The notes under the pieces were generated by a model. It worked only from the letters and a program-made list of their open reading frames with translations, made no database searches and was not told the DNA's origin. This document shows positions 12,777 through 24,584 of a DNA stretch of 64,000 nt, in pieces. The position numbers and the translations under genes were made by a program. The DNA comes from Sporothrix humicola (lineage: Eukaryota > Ascomycota > Sordariomycetes > Ophiostomatales > Ophiostomataceae), in NCBI GenBank assembly GCA_021396245.1, contig WNYE01000035.1:338584-402583 (forward strand). Direction: 5' to 3'. Numbering within the stretch: position 1 is the first letter of the stretch; every line of letters begins with the position of its first letter.

Positions 12777-13103
12777 GCGAACGGATTCTCATTGATCAGG
12801 CTGCCTACGGAGGGTGCATTTGCATGTTTAACCCTTTTGCAATACAAGACTAATTAAACTCACGAAGCTTTTTTTTTTCTTTATTTTTTTAATTTTTTGG
12901 AGGGGGCGGAAGGCTAAAATAGCATTCGGGCTCTTCTTCTTTGTCCCTTTCTTTTCATTTTTGCGCATATTCTACAAGTCAAATGTATTATTATTTATAT
13001 ATCATCTCGTAAATTGTACGTCTCCAGGTTTTTCTGTCTTAATTAGTTAAGGCATTGTGCTAATATTACTCCCGTGCCAACTACCAAAGGCAACCGAAGT
13101 TGT
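12777..13103. other. Convergent 3' region prp46/orc1
   Basis: 327-bp spacer between two facing stop codons. It includes T-rich tracts (about 12870-12900) and TTATTTATAT-like AT-rich sequence near 12995, suitable for 3' end formation. No gene seen. Confidence 0.6.
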
Positions 13104-15684
13104 TCATTGTGAAGCGAGGCCGGCAGCCTTGACTTCGGGGTCGTCTCGAAAAGCAAGTTTCACGTCCTCATCCCCAATAGCGAGCCTGATCTTGCTTGGT
13201 CGTTCCACTCGATGGCCTTCAAGATAGACAATGCCAGCCCCCGCAAGCTCAACGGCCGCGCTACCGAGACCGGCCAAACGAACTCCTCGCGAGGCTGCCA
13301 GGGCCGCCGCTTGTTTCCGAGATGCGCCGTCTGCAAGGCTGCGCCCCGTCAGAAGAGCCTCAAGTGGCCGGCCATCCTTCGTGCCAGTGGAGACCGCAAC
13401 TGCAAACCGGAGAGCCCGCTGTGTCTCTTCGAGGACGTCACCAAATGTGCTCTCAGCAACACCCGTGCGCTGAGTTCGGGAAAGCAGAGCCGCCAGGAGC
13501 AGTCGTGATGAGAACGGCAAGGCTCGAAGATACTGTTGAAGGGGGCTGGAAGTAGCCTCGGCGATGGCCCGTCGAATTGTATCAATGGTAACACGGCCGG
13601 CTGTGCCTCGTTTCTTGGCCTCCGGGCCTAACTCCCGCGATTTAGAGCCCTTGGTGGGTGTTTGGGGTAGACTAGGTGCTTCTTGCTGTTGACTTTCTGC
13701 CTCTGCAAGCTCGACGGCTCTACGGCAGATATCCAGAGCGCGTCGCGCGTCGCCGCTGACAGCAGCCACCTTCCGGCTCGCGAACTGAATAGCGTCAGGA
13801 TCAACAGTGGCCCCCGGGACGCCTTCTAGCCGTGACTGAATGATCTTCATGAGCTGCTCGTGGTTGTAGCCCGGAAATGTAATTCTAGTCAAACCTGTTC
13901 AAAACACAGCGTTAGTTGATGGGCCAACAGGCCATATGGACTCGGCCAAGGTCGTTCGCGAAAAACCAGAATTATACATACCCAACCGGCTGCTGATTTT
14001 ATTACTCAACGTCCGTTCCGGAAGATCCATCGTATTAGCAACTGCAAGCACGATCAGTCTACTGTGACGAAGACCGGGCCAGTTAAAAAAGTTGTACATG
14101 ACCCCTTGGTTTTTGGTCACCAACTGGTCCAGCTCGTCCATCAAAACAACGCACGGGACACGGCGAGGACTAGGGTTGCTGAACTCGTGTTCCAGCAGGT
14201 CAAGAGCTTGGCCGGGGCTCACGCGTTGGCCCTTGAGGGCCTCCCACAGGAGGGAGTAGGCCTGGTGAGGATCTGTGATCTTCATGCCATTGATCTCCAC
14301 AAAAATAAAATCATCCAGCTCGTCGGACTGCACAGCAAGATCCAGACTGGAAACTACCTCGCGTACAGTTGCTGTTTTTCCCGTGCCAGGCGTGCCGGAG
14401 ATGTAGATGCAGGATCCTGTGCCTTCGGTGATCGCCGCCTCGAGGTGTGAGTATACGAGCGAGAATTCGCTCTCTCGACAGGGGAGACTCGTTGGCACAG
14501 ATGCGACATGCAGTTGAGCCCGAGCTTTTTGAAATGGGGAGGATTGGTAGTGGTTTGGAGACAAAGTTCGAGTTGCCAACGGTGTGAACTCGAGGTGCTT
14601 CTTGACCATTACCCTATAGGCGAGAAGAAAAAAAAAGGTTAGCATAGGTAGACCGAAAAAGCCCGGCGCAAAAAGCCGGCATGGCTAGGGGTACTTGCCT
14701 CCGATGGGATGGCGTCAGGAGTTTTGAAGCACTATTTGGCTTGTTTGTCGGCGTCGTGGCCACATCCAGGGTCTTCGTCTTTTTCCTCGGCGTTCGGAAT
14801 TCTTCGTCTTCACCCCTGCCCTTGGGCTCAATGTCGCCGTCATCTACATCATCCCCGTAGTTGTATATGTCGGCCGATTCGACCTTTGCCTGCCTGCGTT
14901 TCCGGGTAGCCTTGGTGCCTGTTTTAACTAAATCCACCAGGCTTTCAATGTCTTCGACTGTTCCCTTGTAGATGTCTTCCCATACGAACTCGTCAGTGTA
15001 ACTGGCAGTTCGCGTGTTGCAACCGCGGCGGCATATAAAGGTCTTTCCATAGTCCTTTGATTGACGGCCAATGCGGCCCCCTGGGAACTTCTTGCGAAAC
15101 ACAGCTGGCGACATTACAACCGCGCTGCCGTTGATAGATGTCAACGGATTGACATCCCAGGATGGAGAAATGTACAGCTCGTTCTAAATGCATGAGATAT
15201 ATATTAGATATCATGTCAAGGACACACTTGTCTTAGTGCGAGGGTGTGCGGTCGGGCAGCTTACCGGCAAGAAGTCCGTCCTCTTCTTAGCTTTATTGCG
15301 AATCTCCTTCTCCGACGAGAACCACATGAAATGCGCAGCTTTTTCGCCATCGTCGCCATCGTCGTCTATAAACTCGCAAATGATGCCAACCCAAGCCTCG
15401 TTTGACCCTTCGGCCTTAAGCAGGACTGTCTCGCCAAGATAGCATTCGAAGTCGCCCATTCGAGCGCCCACGATACTGCCACTGCTATCAGTGACCATCT
15501 GCTTCCGTTTTCGAGAGTGTTCATTTTCGTTCTGTACCGATGGTTGCTCGTCCGCATAGATCCATTCCCATGGATGATCGAGGTCTCCGAGTTCGTCGTC
15601 AGAGTCATCGCGGGCGATACCAGGAACAATCGCCGGCGTTCTTTTTTTCCGATGCGGCTTTTGCGAAGCTTGCAGAAGAGGCAT
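13104..15684 (-). CDS. orc1: Origin recognition complex subunit 1
   Basis: Four exons on the minus strand, 15265-15684, 14699-15183, 13982-14613 and 13104-13894, give 775 residues. An N-terminal BAH domain covers about 40-210 (GDFECYLGETVLLKAEG, AAHFMWFSSEKEIR). A basic, disordered linker follows. The AAA+ domain has Walker A GTPGTGKT at about residue 372, Walker B VVLMDELDQL at about 455 and the ISRLG/TRITFPGY region; the C-terminal part would be the winged helix. Orc1 is the ATPase subunit of ORC, marks replication origins and loads MCM with Cdc6. Intron 2 (14614-14698) has a GC donor (AG|GCAAGT) with a normal AG acceptor; only this choice joins SHR to RVMVKKHLEFTPL as in the family. The other introns are GT-AG. 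It diverges from the unrecognised gene at 16682. Confidence 0.96.
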
Positions 15685-16681
15685 TGTGGTGGTCTAGACT
15701 GGTCGGCGTTGGTTGTATCAACAGCAAAAAAAATCGAAACTGTCCTGTCAAGGACCTGTCCTGTCCGCCGAAAGGTAAGGTGCGAGTATCGAGTAATGCA
15801 CAGGAGCGATGTAGTTGTGTCGCTACCCTCCAATCCCGAAAGCGAGACCAATGTTCGTTGCGTGGCACTTAGCAACAGCTTGAAGCAACTGGAGTCCGAC
15901 GCGCAAGTTGTCAGGGTCGCGAATTTTCGCGTTTCAATTAAACTTTTCTGGGGCAGGTGCGCTAGCCCATATTCGCAATAGCGTCTGTAGCTCCAATTCC
16001 ACTTAATATGTGCAGGAAGAGAGTGTGAGTAAACAACCCAAACGGAGCACTAACTATGTAAAGTATCCGTAGTCGATACTCTGACATCCTCCGACCGTAA
16101 AATATACAAAATTGTTTTCTCAATGTTGGGCTGTTCAATATCTACTGCGTGTTCCGTATATGCCGCAGAATTTAAAGGTGCGGGATAAAAAGACAGATTG
16201 GGGTGTACTTACCTGCTTGTCCTCCCGGTTAACGCCCTTTGAGAGCTCCCAAGCGGGGCTCGATTCAGAGCCTCGAAAGCAATTACTTCGTATATTCAAC
16301 GCGGGACGCATTAAGCAATACAGAGCACAAACAGAGTTCTGGATTTTCAAGCCTATCGTAAGGCTCGAGCTCACCGAGACTTTTCACATAGCCATTGCGA
16401 TGGCGGCCCCTTCCCATTATATTTTAGGTCGCAAAATGCGGAAGGAACGATGCAAGGCTGTCTTCCAAGTCGGTCGCACTTTCCTCACGCAGTTTCCCAC
16501 CTCCCTTAGAAATATATGTCAACAAAGCTCAGTTGCCCAACAACGGCTGTCTATATAATACACGGGTTCCCTCCATATTACAAACGACCCACAGTACGTG
16601 ATTGTTGTCGCCAACCTACCCTCCGCCGACTCGCCTCCTAGAGGATCTTGATGCTCCGCAGCGCAGAGAACCCGCTCACCA
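15685..16681. promoter_or_regulatory. Divergent upstream region of orc1 and the gene at 16682
   Basis: 997 bp between divergent start codons. No conserved coding sequence seen. Both promoters must lie here; I could not assign specific sites. Confidence 0.5.
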
Positions 16682-18719
16682 ATGCCGTCATTTAGGAAGA
16701 CCGCTAAGCATGCGGCCAGGGGATCTACCCCGGGTACGAAGTCAATGCAGCCTTCTACCAGAATAGCCCCTGCAGCCCCTGCCCTATCACCTGGTGGTCC
16801 TGCTCCGACGAAGGTCAACGTCAACGTCGGTACGTCAAGGACAAAACAAGGCAATCGGGCAAGCGGTCTTGCCATAGCTACAGTGAGCAAACCCACTTTC
16901 AAGGTATGCCGACTCGCTTCCCGTAATGTTCCCTCGATTGGATGCAATAGAAACAGTTTGCTCTAACCAATGCACGCAGCTGACTGTCTTCGGCCCGCTT
17001 GATAGCAAGTCTGACACGTCGTTTCGCGGCAATGCTATGCTAGATCTACTCGATCTTGTTCGGCAACGCCACGGTGTCAAAGTCGAGCTCGGTACGCCTT
17101 CTGACAACTGCATAACAATCACCGGGGCCGCTTTGCATGGTGTACACGCCGCACATGTTGATATCCGTGTGTTTACACGTACCCTCGGGTTGCCAGACCA
17201 GCACCAGCTGTTCATGGTCCTGGCCCCTGTCGGAAAGACCGAGAAGATCACCCTCGCTTGTGACCCCTCCTACCCTGAGCTGGCACGCTCTTCTTTTAAA
17301 GACAAACCTGCCGGCATTGGAGTCGAGGACATTGATGAAAAATTGATGATGCAGCAAACCACCATGTTTCGCGTCCATTTTGAAAAGCTAGCCAGGCTCA
17401 TAGGCTCTGTTCCGTCCGCCCTGCATATGCAAGTCCACCTTGGAAGACTGCTTTCATCCGCACAACATGGCAATAGTTCCGCCACTTCAGAAGACGCTGC
17501 AGTGCAGCTAGATCACAGCATCACCAATGCAGCTGCTGATGGAAAGGTTGTCTTTGACCGCAGGTGAGTAGAAAGTACCTTCTTCTCGGCGAACCGGCTC
17601 GTCAGTTTGCCTTAAGTGGCACATGATTTCCGAGGATCTATGCTGTCTGCTGACCATGGACAGAATTGGTAACTCGAGCATGTTTGGCGCGATGCAACAG
17701 CAAGTCTTTCGATTCAAGGATTTCTTCTATCCTTGCTCCTCGGTCCTTGAAAACATTCTCGATGTAAAGCCACAGCTGTTCATTGTCGGCATCATGGATT
17801 GCTTTCGATTCGAGCTCCAGATCGGAGAGCCAGGTTCGGCCCCTGATAAACAATTCGCTAGTCTTTCGAACTTACGTGTGTTTCAAACTCTTGGGTCCGA
17901 AGGGAAGGCCGATCTTGTAGTCGCCTGTCCAGACCGGTATGCTCGCCGTACACAGAAGTTCCCTGCAACCATGGACGTGCGCATAATGTGCTAACAATTT
18001 TAAGTGATATTGACTGGAAGATAGAAACTGTCCCTGAACTGGCGCCGGAAGAAATTCCGTCTTCTATCAGGGCCCTTATAGAGGGTATCAGTGTCGCATA
18101 TGCCAAAGAATATGTTAATTTTCCCAAGCCTATCATCCACCCGGGACTGAGCAAAGAGTACCGCGTCAAGCAACTGTTTGGGAAAACAGTTTGGACAGTG
18201 GGTTGCAAAGGAACACGGTACTTGCTCGAGCTCAGTCTCTACCACAAATTCTCCGGCCCATGTGCAGATGAAGAATCGCGAGACCAGGCTCTCATGGGAA
18301 TCTCTATGCTCAGCCACAGCTGGGAAGAAGCCTTAAAACCGCCCGCAATCAAGGGTGGCCACCGGGAGCTGGGTACAAATTGGGAGCGGCTGTTTCGGCC
18401 AAACACAGGCCGAGGAGCAGAGGGAGACGGAGTTGGCGTATTTCTTAAGCTGGTGAGCCTTATTTTGAATCTTTGGGGCCGGGCCAATGCCGAAGCTGGG
18501 CGTGATGTGGCTTCAAGTCCATCCGCAGCAAACGTGCCACCTGCAATCTCATCAGCACAGGCCAAGCTGTCAGTGGATGATGTAACGGTGCAGTCTAGTC
18601 CGGCCCGCCTCGTGTCCGGCCTGGGCATTCTAGTGCTCGACGGCCCAGACACCCTGACCGCTGTTCTCGGTAAAGGGTGCGAGGAAGGGGATGAGGAGAA
18701 TTTGTTGGTTTTTGATTGA
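16682..18719 (+). CDS. Unrecognised conserved-looking fungal protein
   Basis: Four exons, 16682-16903, 16980-17563, 17664-17936 and 18005-18719, give 597 residues. All three introns (76, 100, 68 bp) are GT-AG; CTAAC branch points precede two acceptors. The first ~74 residues are basic and disordered, rich in Ala, Pro and Thr. The middle part is globular, with LTVFGPLDSKSDTSFRGNAML and a segment FEKLARLIGSVPSALHMQVHLGRLL that faintly recalls the RMRVxFG motif of fungal DUF7905 proteins; I hold this link weakly. The C-terminal half includes DIDWKIETVPELAPEEIPSSIR and ends in a low-complexity tail. No catalytic motif, signal peptide or membrane segment is visible. The stop codon lies inside a TGAT repeat. 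Function unknown; the gene model itself is well supported by frame-consistent splicing. Confidence 0.8.
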
Positions 18720-18734
18720 TTGATTGATTGATTG
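18713..18734. repeat. (TGAT)5.5 microsatellite over a stop codon
   Basis: Five and a half tandem TGAT units begin in the last codon of the unrecognised gene and supply its TGA stop. Changes in copy number would fall 3' of the stop. Confidence 0.9.
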
Positions 18735-19127
18735 GGCATTGAATGTAACCATGTATGATCAGTATGCGTCCATGGTACGCCGTATTCGGAAGCCATATCA
18801 AAGTTGCGCTCAATAAAAAATCCTCGGAATGTGTATTACACCGTAGCCTACCGCCACTTGCCGTCTTCATTTTAACTCTTCAATTGGCGCTTCGTGAGAA
18901 AGGTGTGTTACCTGGTGGCCGGTGCCGGTTCTTCATTATCTTGCTGCATTACCACCGTTTGGGAAGGGGGCAGTGAGCTAAAGTTTAGGGACATGCATCA
19001 CAAGGCGAGCTGTTTGCCATGAATAATAATGGACTGACATAGCCATGGCTTCAAAGTAGTATATCAAGAAATAGCACAAATAGTATATTTTCTATGTGTA
19101 GATGGGAACCGATTATTGCTCGTTTTT
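18720..19127. other. Convergent 3' region before prefoldin 5
   Basis: 408-bp spacer between facing stop codons. AATAAA-like words occur near 18810 (plus strand). No gene seen. Confidence 0.55.
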
Positions 19128-19935
19128 CTATTGTTGTGACTGGCCGGCAAGAACCTTTTGCCGTAAAACTAAAGCAAGTCAGCATCGACATAGAAATACA
19201 CTTGATATATAAAAGAATCATACCTTCTTCCACGACCCGCAGCGTCGACGTTTTGTTCTGCACGATAGCCTCGAGCTCCTGAATGCTTCCGGTAAGCTCC
19301 TTGATCTTGTCCTCGTAGAACTTCGCCGCCCGTTTTGTATCCTTGGGTAGGGAAGATGCGTCAGCACAGGTTTCAAATCTTTGTATATGTTTGCCTTCCC
19401 CTCCTCCCAGGGTGCCATTTCCTTCGTTTCCTCCATAGTGTACGGTAGATACAAACGTGAGTCACTCACCTTCTCAACGTAAAATCCTGTCCCCACGTCC
19501 ACAATGACGTGGTCAGGGTCACTCAATATGCCGCCAACATAGAGCGAGTTTGTCAACGGAACCAGCACCTTGTTGCCGGCCTCTGTGTCAAGTGATCAGC
19601 TGGTTGTGTGCAGAAAATAGTATGTACATGGCGTCTACAGTCCGCGCGAGGCGTCTTTTGCAGCTATTCTTACCTCGTGGCTTTCCTTGGACACAGCGAA
19701 GACATTCTCTGAATTTGCTCTGGGCGGCCATCAACTGCGAAAAGGACGTAGAAAGGTGCTCAACCTCTTCGTCAAGCTGTTTTTTCACCGCACTCAGCTG
19801 TTGCGGGCTGAGGCTGTCCAGATTAACTGGGTTCCAGGCATGTCAGCAAAGTTCTTTTGTTCCGCTCATGGGATAATATCGGCGACATCCTGAGAATATA
19901 GGGTTAAAAATACCTGATTCCTGGCGACCTGCCAT
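19128..19935 (-). CDS. gim5: Prefoldin subunit 5 (Gim5, alpha type)
   Basis: Five exons on the minus strand, 19914-19935, 19674-19826, 19470-19582, 19224-19341 and 19128-19168, give 148 residues. Introns are GT-AG, 55 to 128 bp, and all phases match. The protein shows the alpha-prefoldin layout: N-terminal coiled coil (NLDSLSPQQLSAVKKQLDEE), central beta hairpins (VLVPLTNSLYVGG, HVIVDVGTGFYVEK) and C-terminal coiled coil (AAKFYEDKIKELTGSIQELE). Prefoldin is the cytosolic hexamer that hands nascent actin and tubulin to the CCT chaperonin. The size is typical for subunit 5. The first coding exon is only 22 nt. It diverges from the Vps37-like gene with 448 bp between start codons. Confidence 0.95.
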
Positions 19936-20383
19936 AGTTTGTAATTGTTCTCTTGAGTTTATCCTCTCTACAGAAGCCTCCGGGTTTGGATTTGAATCCC
20001 AAAGAAGAAAGTGAAGAATTGAGGCTTGAAAAACTAAAATCCAAGAAAGGAACCCGCCTTGAAAGATGCAAATTGAACCGACACTTGCCAATAGGGGAAG
20101 CCTAACTAGCATCATCGAAAAGAAGAGCTGTGGTTGAACGTGGGGTGCATCTCAGAATATGCACCTAAAGAAAGCCCCACGGCAGCAGATATGCATTAAA
20201 GCGTCATTGGGGTGGGTGCGATAAGATTACGCTACACACCTTCCCCAGCTACTAAACTTGCTACTTCTCAGGACTCCGAACTCTAGTCATTGACATTGAA
20301 ACTCGACATCCAAACCAATCAGCAGAACAACTGCACGAAGCTCCGTCGCCATATCGCGACATAATCAAACTCAACCAGAAGCA
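19936..20383. promoter_or_regulatory. Divergent promoter region, gim5/vps37
   Basis: 448 bp between the two start codons; compact enough to suggest a shared bidirectional promoter (inference). No specific binding site assigned. Confidence 0.55.
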
Positions 20384-21239
20384 ATGTACGCGTCAACAGC
20401 ACCGATTCCCCCCCCTAAACCCGGCAGCCACGACGCCAGCCGGCGAAGCACACCAAATGCAACCCAGTCCCCGCGTCCTCCGCCACTCCCTGCGACTCCG
20501 ACAAGCTTGCCTGAAGCAACGACTTATACAGCCACGGCAGCCCCCAACATTGCAGATCCAGGAGATACGTGGCTTCCAAGGGTTCTGCAGAACAAATCGT
20601 AAGTGCATGTTGCCCACCATAGCTATGCGCGAGGTTAACTCGACTCGTTCATCGCTTATGTACTTGATAGCGTCTTTTTCTTGTCGGGGCCACGAAATCA
20701 TTTGCTGACAGTGCCCGTGGTTGTGGCCCTGCTGTAGGAAACAAGACCTTTCCGATGCCCTTGCCTCGCCAGAGCTCCTTTCCGCTCTCACGCATTCCGC
20801 TTCCACCATTCACCCCTCATTATCGGCTTCGTTTGGAGCACTGCGGAGTGCCCTGGACGAGAACAGCGAGCTGGCCAAGCACCTCCAGGAGCTGGAGGCC
20901 CGGCTAGCACATCAGCGGTCAGCCACGCAAGCCCAGCTCCTCGGTGCCCATGCGTTGGAGCGTTCCTGGCGAACCAAACAGGCAGACATGGATGCAGCAT
21001 TAACCCCGTTTGCCCCCGCGAGCCTCTACCAACAGCTAGCCGCGGGCGTCAACGAACAGGGGCAGGTATGCCAGGCTCTCGAGGAGAGCTTTCTGGAGGG
21101 CGAAGGCGATGGGGGCTTAGCCAGCGAGCGCGAGGCCTCGGAATGGGTACGGCGGTATCGCGATGCTCGAAAACTCTACTACCTTCGGCAAGAACGCAAA
21201 GAGCGCTGGGACGAAGGCCGCGTCGGTGGATGGCGGTAG
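20384..21239 (+). CDS. ESCRT-I Vps37-like protein, Mod(r) domain
   Basis: Two exons, 20384-20598 and 20738-21239, give 238 residues; the 139-bp intron is GTAAGT...TGTAG. The first ~70 residues are Pro/Thr-rich and disordered (APIPPPKPG). From about 75 on there is a helical Mod(r)/VPS37 C-terminal domain: HPSLSASFGALRSALDENSEL, LEARLAHQRSATQAQLLGAH, ERSWRTKQADMDAALTPFAP and a strongly charged end, YYLRQERKERWDEGRVGGWR. Vps37 is a subunit of ESCRT-I, which sorts ubiquitinated cargo into multivesicular bodies. The family call rests on the ALE..WR.KQ.DMD pattern and the conserved end; which Vps37 paralogue group it belongs to is not clear. It is divergent from prefoldin 5. Confidence 0.87.
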
Positions 21240-22357
21240 AGACGAAATCTGCATGCCAGGGCCGATGTAGCACCGCCTTTCTTTCCCGTTTGAGGGAGAG
21301 AATCAAGCTGCTGGAGAGGGGTAAACCCTTGATGCCTCCCACAAGACAATTGCGGCTGGCCACTATATTACCATTATCTTCGACACGCCGTGCCTTCTCG
21401 ACATTGGACTTCACGAGATGCCATGGGGCAGTGTTCGATGTCGTGTCAAATTAACATGTCTCGTCTGTTGCCCAGGTCATCGGCCCGTGTCCGGCAATCA
21501 GATAACAGTCAAGGTTGATCAGGGTCGGAGTTGATCATGGCAGATATGGAGATGTTGACGCCCACTCTGCGAGGCCTACGATTTTGAGTACGACGTATAG
21601 GTCCGAGCAATCAACCGACAACAAAACACCCATACGGTCAGGCGCGTACGGTTTCTCGGTGTGGCCCAAATGCGCCGTCTTTCAAGGGGCCGGGTTCGCT
21701 TGGGAGGCATTATAGACGGATTCCTATCGTGCCTCCCCGACTCCCGGCAAGGCCCCATTGATCATACAGCTGGGAAAATGTTTGGAACTGTGACCACAAG
21801 GAACTAAGGAGGATATTCTATCCCACAGGCGGTGTCTTTTGGCCGTCTCTTTACGATAGCGGTAGCCGAACTCCACGGCGGCGCATCGCGGAATGTCGCA
21901 AAGGGGTTAGCAAAAAGTTATCTCACATGTGTGCTGTCCCTAATAATAATGGGGGTTCTTGCATAGTGGGAGTGGACTGGCGGGTCACTCGTGGCGAGCA
22001 GCATCTCGGGCCGTGAGGAGTAGCTCCTTGGTCCACCCGATACTTTCAACGAGAATTGATACGCCCTGCATTATATCTAGTCCGATAGTAATACGCCGTA
22101 CAACGGCATGTCGACCATCCATTTACAGCTAATACTCGGTATTTGAGACCCGGTTTTCGTGCATGTGTGCAAGATACAAAATATTTTAAGTGGCCCGAGC
22201 CTCAAGGACAGTTTGAGATATGCCAAAAAGTACGGCAATCAGTGAAATCATTCCGCTTTATCTTCACTGCTGAGCATACAATACCAATACGCTCATACCG
22301 TGTGGACGGGCCGACTGGAAAGGCTCCGTGGAGGCTTGTCAAGCGCTTTTTTCGCCA

Positions 22358-22371
22358 CCCCCCCCCCCCCC
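22358..22371. repeat. C14 homopolymer
   Basis: Fourteen consecutive C on the plus strand in a convergent intergenic region. Confidence 0.95.
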
Positions 22372-22735
22372 TTCTCCCCGACAAACGAACACATTCTGGC
22401 TGAGGCAGTTGTGACCTCCATTTTAGTGTAGCTAGCCCGGGAGGCTCTCGGCGTCACTTGATGTGGGCCCGCGGTCAAATTCACAGTCTCTTTCAATAAC
22501 TGCAAGTTTCGTCTGTATTCCCGTTCTCAATACGTCATACGTCGTAATACCATGTATGTACGTCGTGTATGCCGTGTCTGTACTTTTGTCTCTTACTTGG
22601 CACGTTAGCCATACTGTCAGCCTCCGATGGATCACTGTTTCAGTGTCTAGCAAGTAGCACCGTGTAACGATGAGATGTACTCGTGTCATAGGTGGGGCGT
22701 AGATAAGGGGGGCGGGAAAAGGTGATTGGGAGCTT

Positions 22736-22948
22736 TGATGAGGGTAGGAGGAAACAGGGAGGAGAGAAATAGAAGGAGGGCGGAAGGAAGAAAAGAAGGA
22801 AAAGAAGAAGAAGAAGATAAAGATAAGATGAAAAAAGCAAAGAAAGAAAGAAAATTGTGGGGAAGGAGGAAAATGGTAAGGAAAAGAAAAAAAAAAGGGG
22901 AAGGGAAAAAAAAAGGGAAAGAAAAAAAAAGGGAAAGAAAAAGAAAAC
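22736..22948. repeat. Polypurine/polypyrimidine tract, about 213 bp
   Basis: Nearly pure A/G on the plus strand, made of GGA, GAA and A-run units, with only scattered pyrimidines. Such tracts can form triplex DNA. Elsewhere in this window a minus-strand CT tract lies just upstream of minus-strand genes, but no minus-strand gene is recognised to its left until prefoldin 5. Confidence 0.9.
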
Positions 22949-23222
22949 ATAATAAACAACATTATAAAACACAAACTACACCGTTAACGAAAAGCAAGGC
23001 ATAATATACTATCTTGGGTTATACAGATCATGTTACCATACCGGTCAAAGCGGTAAATAAAGCAAACATAAAATTAACACAAGTTCAACAGCGAGGGATC
23101 ACCAGTATCATATAACAATACTGGGAAAAGCCCCAAAACGTCTATTCACCCGACCACATATCCTCGATACCTTCACATACGCCGCTTCCTTAAAACGCGG
23201 GCAAAGGCCATGCATGCACAGA

Positions 23223-24584
23223 CTACAAAGCGCTGAAGGGGCTCCTGGCCATCTCGGGGCTTCGAGGGCTCAGGGGTAGTGCAAATAGCTCGTCTTCCGC
23301 ATCCACATTGCCGCCCACAGGGTGTACATCACTGCCCACAGACATATTGTCAACTATGACGGCATCAAGTGAGTTGTGAATACCGATGTGCGCCCCAAAG
23401 GCAGCTCGTCCCGATTCGTCAACGACGCCAGCCGAATGCGCAATAGTAGTACCGTCTGTCCTTGTGGATACAGATGTAGCTTTGACTACAATCAGCACGA
23501 TGCGTGAAAGAACGCAAAGAGCGAGGAGACATAAGTTAGAATTCGTGAAGGCACAAATGCACCTCGCAGACGGTGGGCGCAACACATATGGTCACGAAAA
23601 AAAGGGGGACTCACCATGCAACGCTGCCGCCAGCTCTGCAGGCGACGTGGCGAGCCTTAGACCCTTGAGCTTTTCACCAAGCTTCCCGCTTACCGGTGAC
23701 CGTGGCATGACAACCCGAGCAATGTCTTTTGCAGGATGAGGCGGACAAGGCGAACTTTCCGTGGGAGCTTTGGGCCCTCCGTTGCCGAAGTGGGCTGAAA
23801 CCCAACAATGCTCCTGAAGGGCGATCTGTAACCCGATACTCTCACTGTTGGCCCTCATCTCGGCCTCGATCTCGGCTGCAAGACCTGCCAGTTTGTGCTT
23901 CGCCCACAAACTGTGCAGGACACCACGCCAGCCGGCCTGCTTTGCTTCTGGCCCTAGACTTGCCGGATATATGGCCGGCATGGGCCTTGTCCAGAGCTCG
24001 ATGGGCGTAGTGTCATCGCCCTCGATCTCATCGCTGTGCACGGCGGTTGTGCTTCCGTGTCCCACACAGTGGATGTTTATGAGAGGCGGGATGGTAGCGC
24101 CCGGCGGAAGCAAAAAATACATTCGTCTTTCCGTGCTGTCTGTGCCGGTACCGCCAGTATTGTCGCTGGCTGCAAGCACATTATGATCGTCCTTGCCTTC
24201 CCACGTGACGGACCAATTATTGCCAGCCGTGTCTCCCGGGCTCCGGCCGCTTCGAGGATTGGAGTCTCCCGACAGTCGGTGAGTCCCGGGCTGTGTGCCC
24301 TGAATGGCCGACAGCTGCCACTCCACCATTAGAACCTTTGTGCCCTCGTTTCCCTTACCAGGCTCGAATTCAAAACGCGAGAGGGCAAGAGATGAGCTGG
24401 GCGAGGTCGGTGTATGCGCAATATTGTTGTCACCGTTATCGCCCATACCCACCTTATCGGGGCGCATCGCAACATGTCCCCCCATCGATTTTGCACGGCC
24501 ACTTCCTGTATGTAACTGGGCCATGCCGGGTTCGTCCTCTGGTGTAGGGGGAAATGCTGGGGCGAGACGGGCCTGCCCTGACAT
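23223..24584 (-). CDS. Unrecognised two-exon fungal protein
   Basis: Exons 23615-24584 and 23223-23479 give 408 residues; the 135-bp intron is GTGAGT...CAAAG and joins LAAALHA to TSVSTRT in frame. The ATG at 24584 is the first in frame and sits in GCCATGT. The N-terminal half is low complexity. The middle has an ordered-looking segment, MYFLLPPGATIPPLINIHC, then IELWTRPMPAIYPASLG, and a helical block, GVLHSLWAKHKLAGLAAEIEAE followed by MRANSESIGLQIALQEHCW. Near the end lies PVSGKLGEKLKGLRLATSP. This arrangement looks like a conserved Sordariomycete protein, but I cannot name a family or function. No signal peptide, membrane segment or catalytic motif is seen. The region upstream on this strand is CT-rich (to about 25760), as in other genes here. 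Confidence 0.8.

Larger units (their letters stand above)
21240..23222. other. Convergent intergenic region with homopurine tract
   Basis: 1.98 kb between facing stop codons, long for a convergent gap. No conserved gene seen. It holds a C14 run (22358-22371), TACGNCGTA-like words near 22090 and 22530-22565, and a polypurine tract listed separately. Confidence 0.6.

Noticed and set aside
22736..22974. Long Phe/Ser/Pro frames on the minus strand
   Set aside because: They are translations of the homopurine/homopyrimidine tract and not protein-like.
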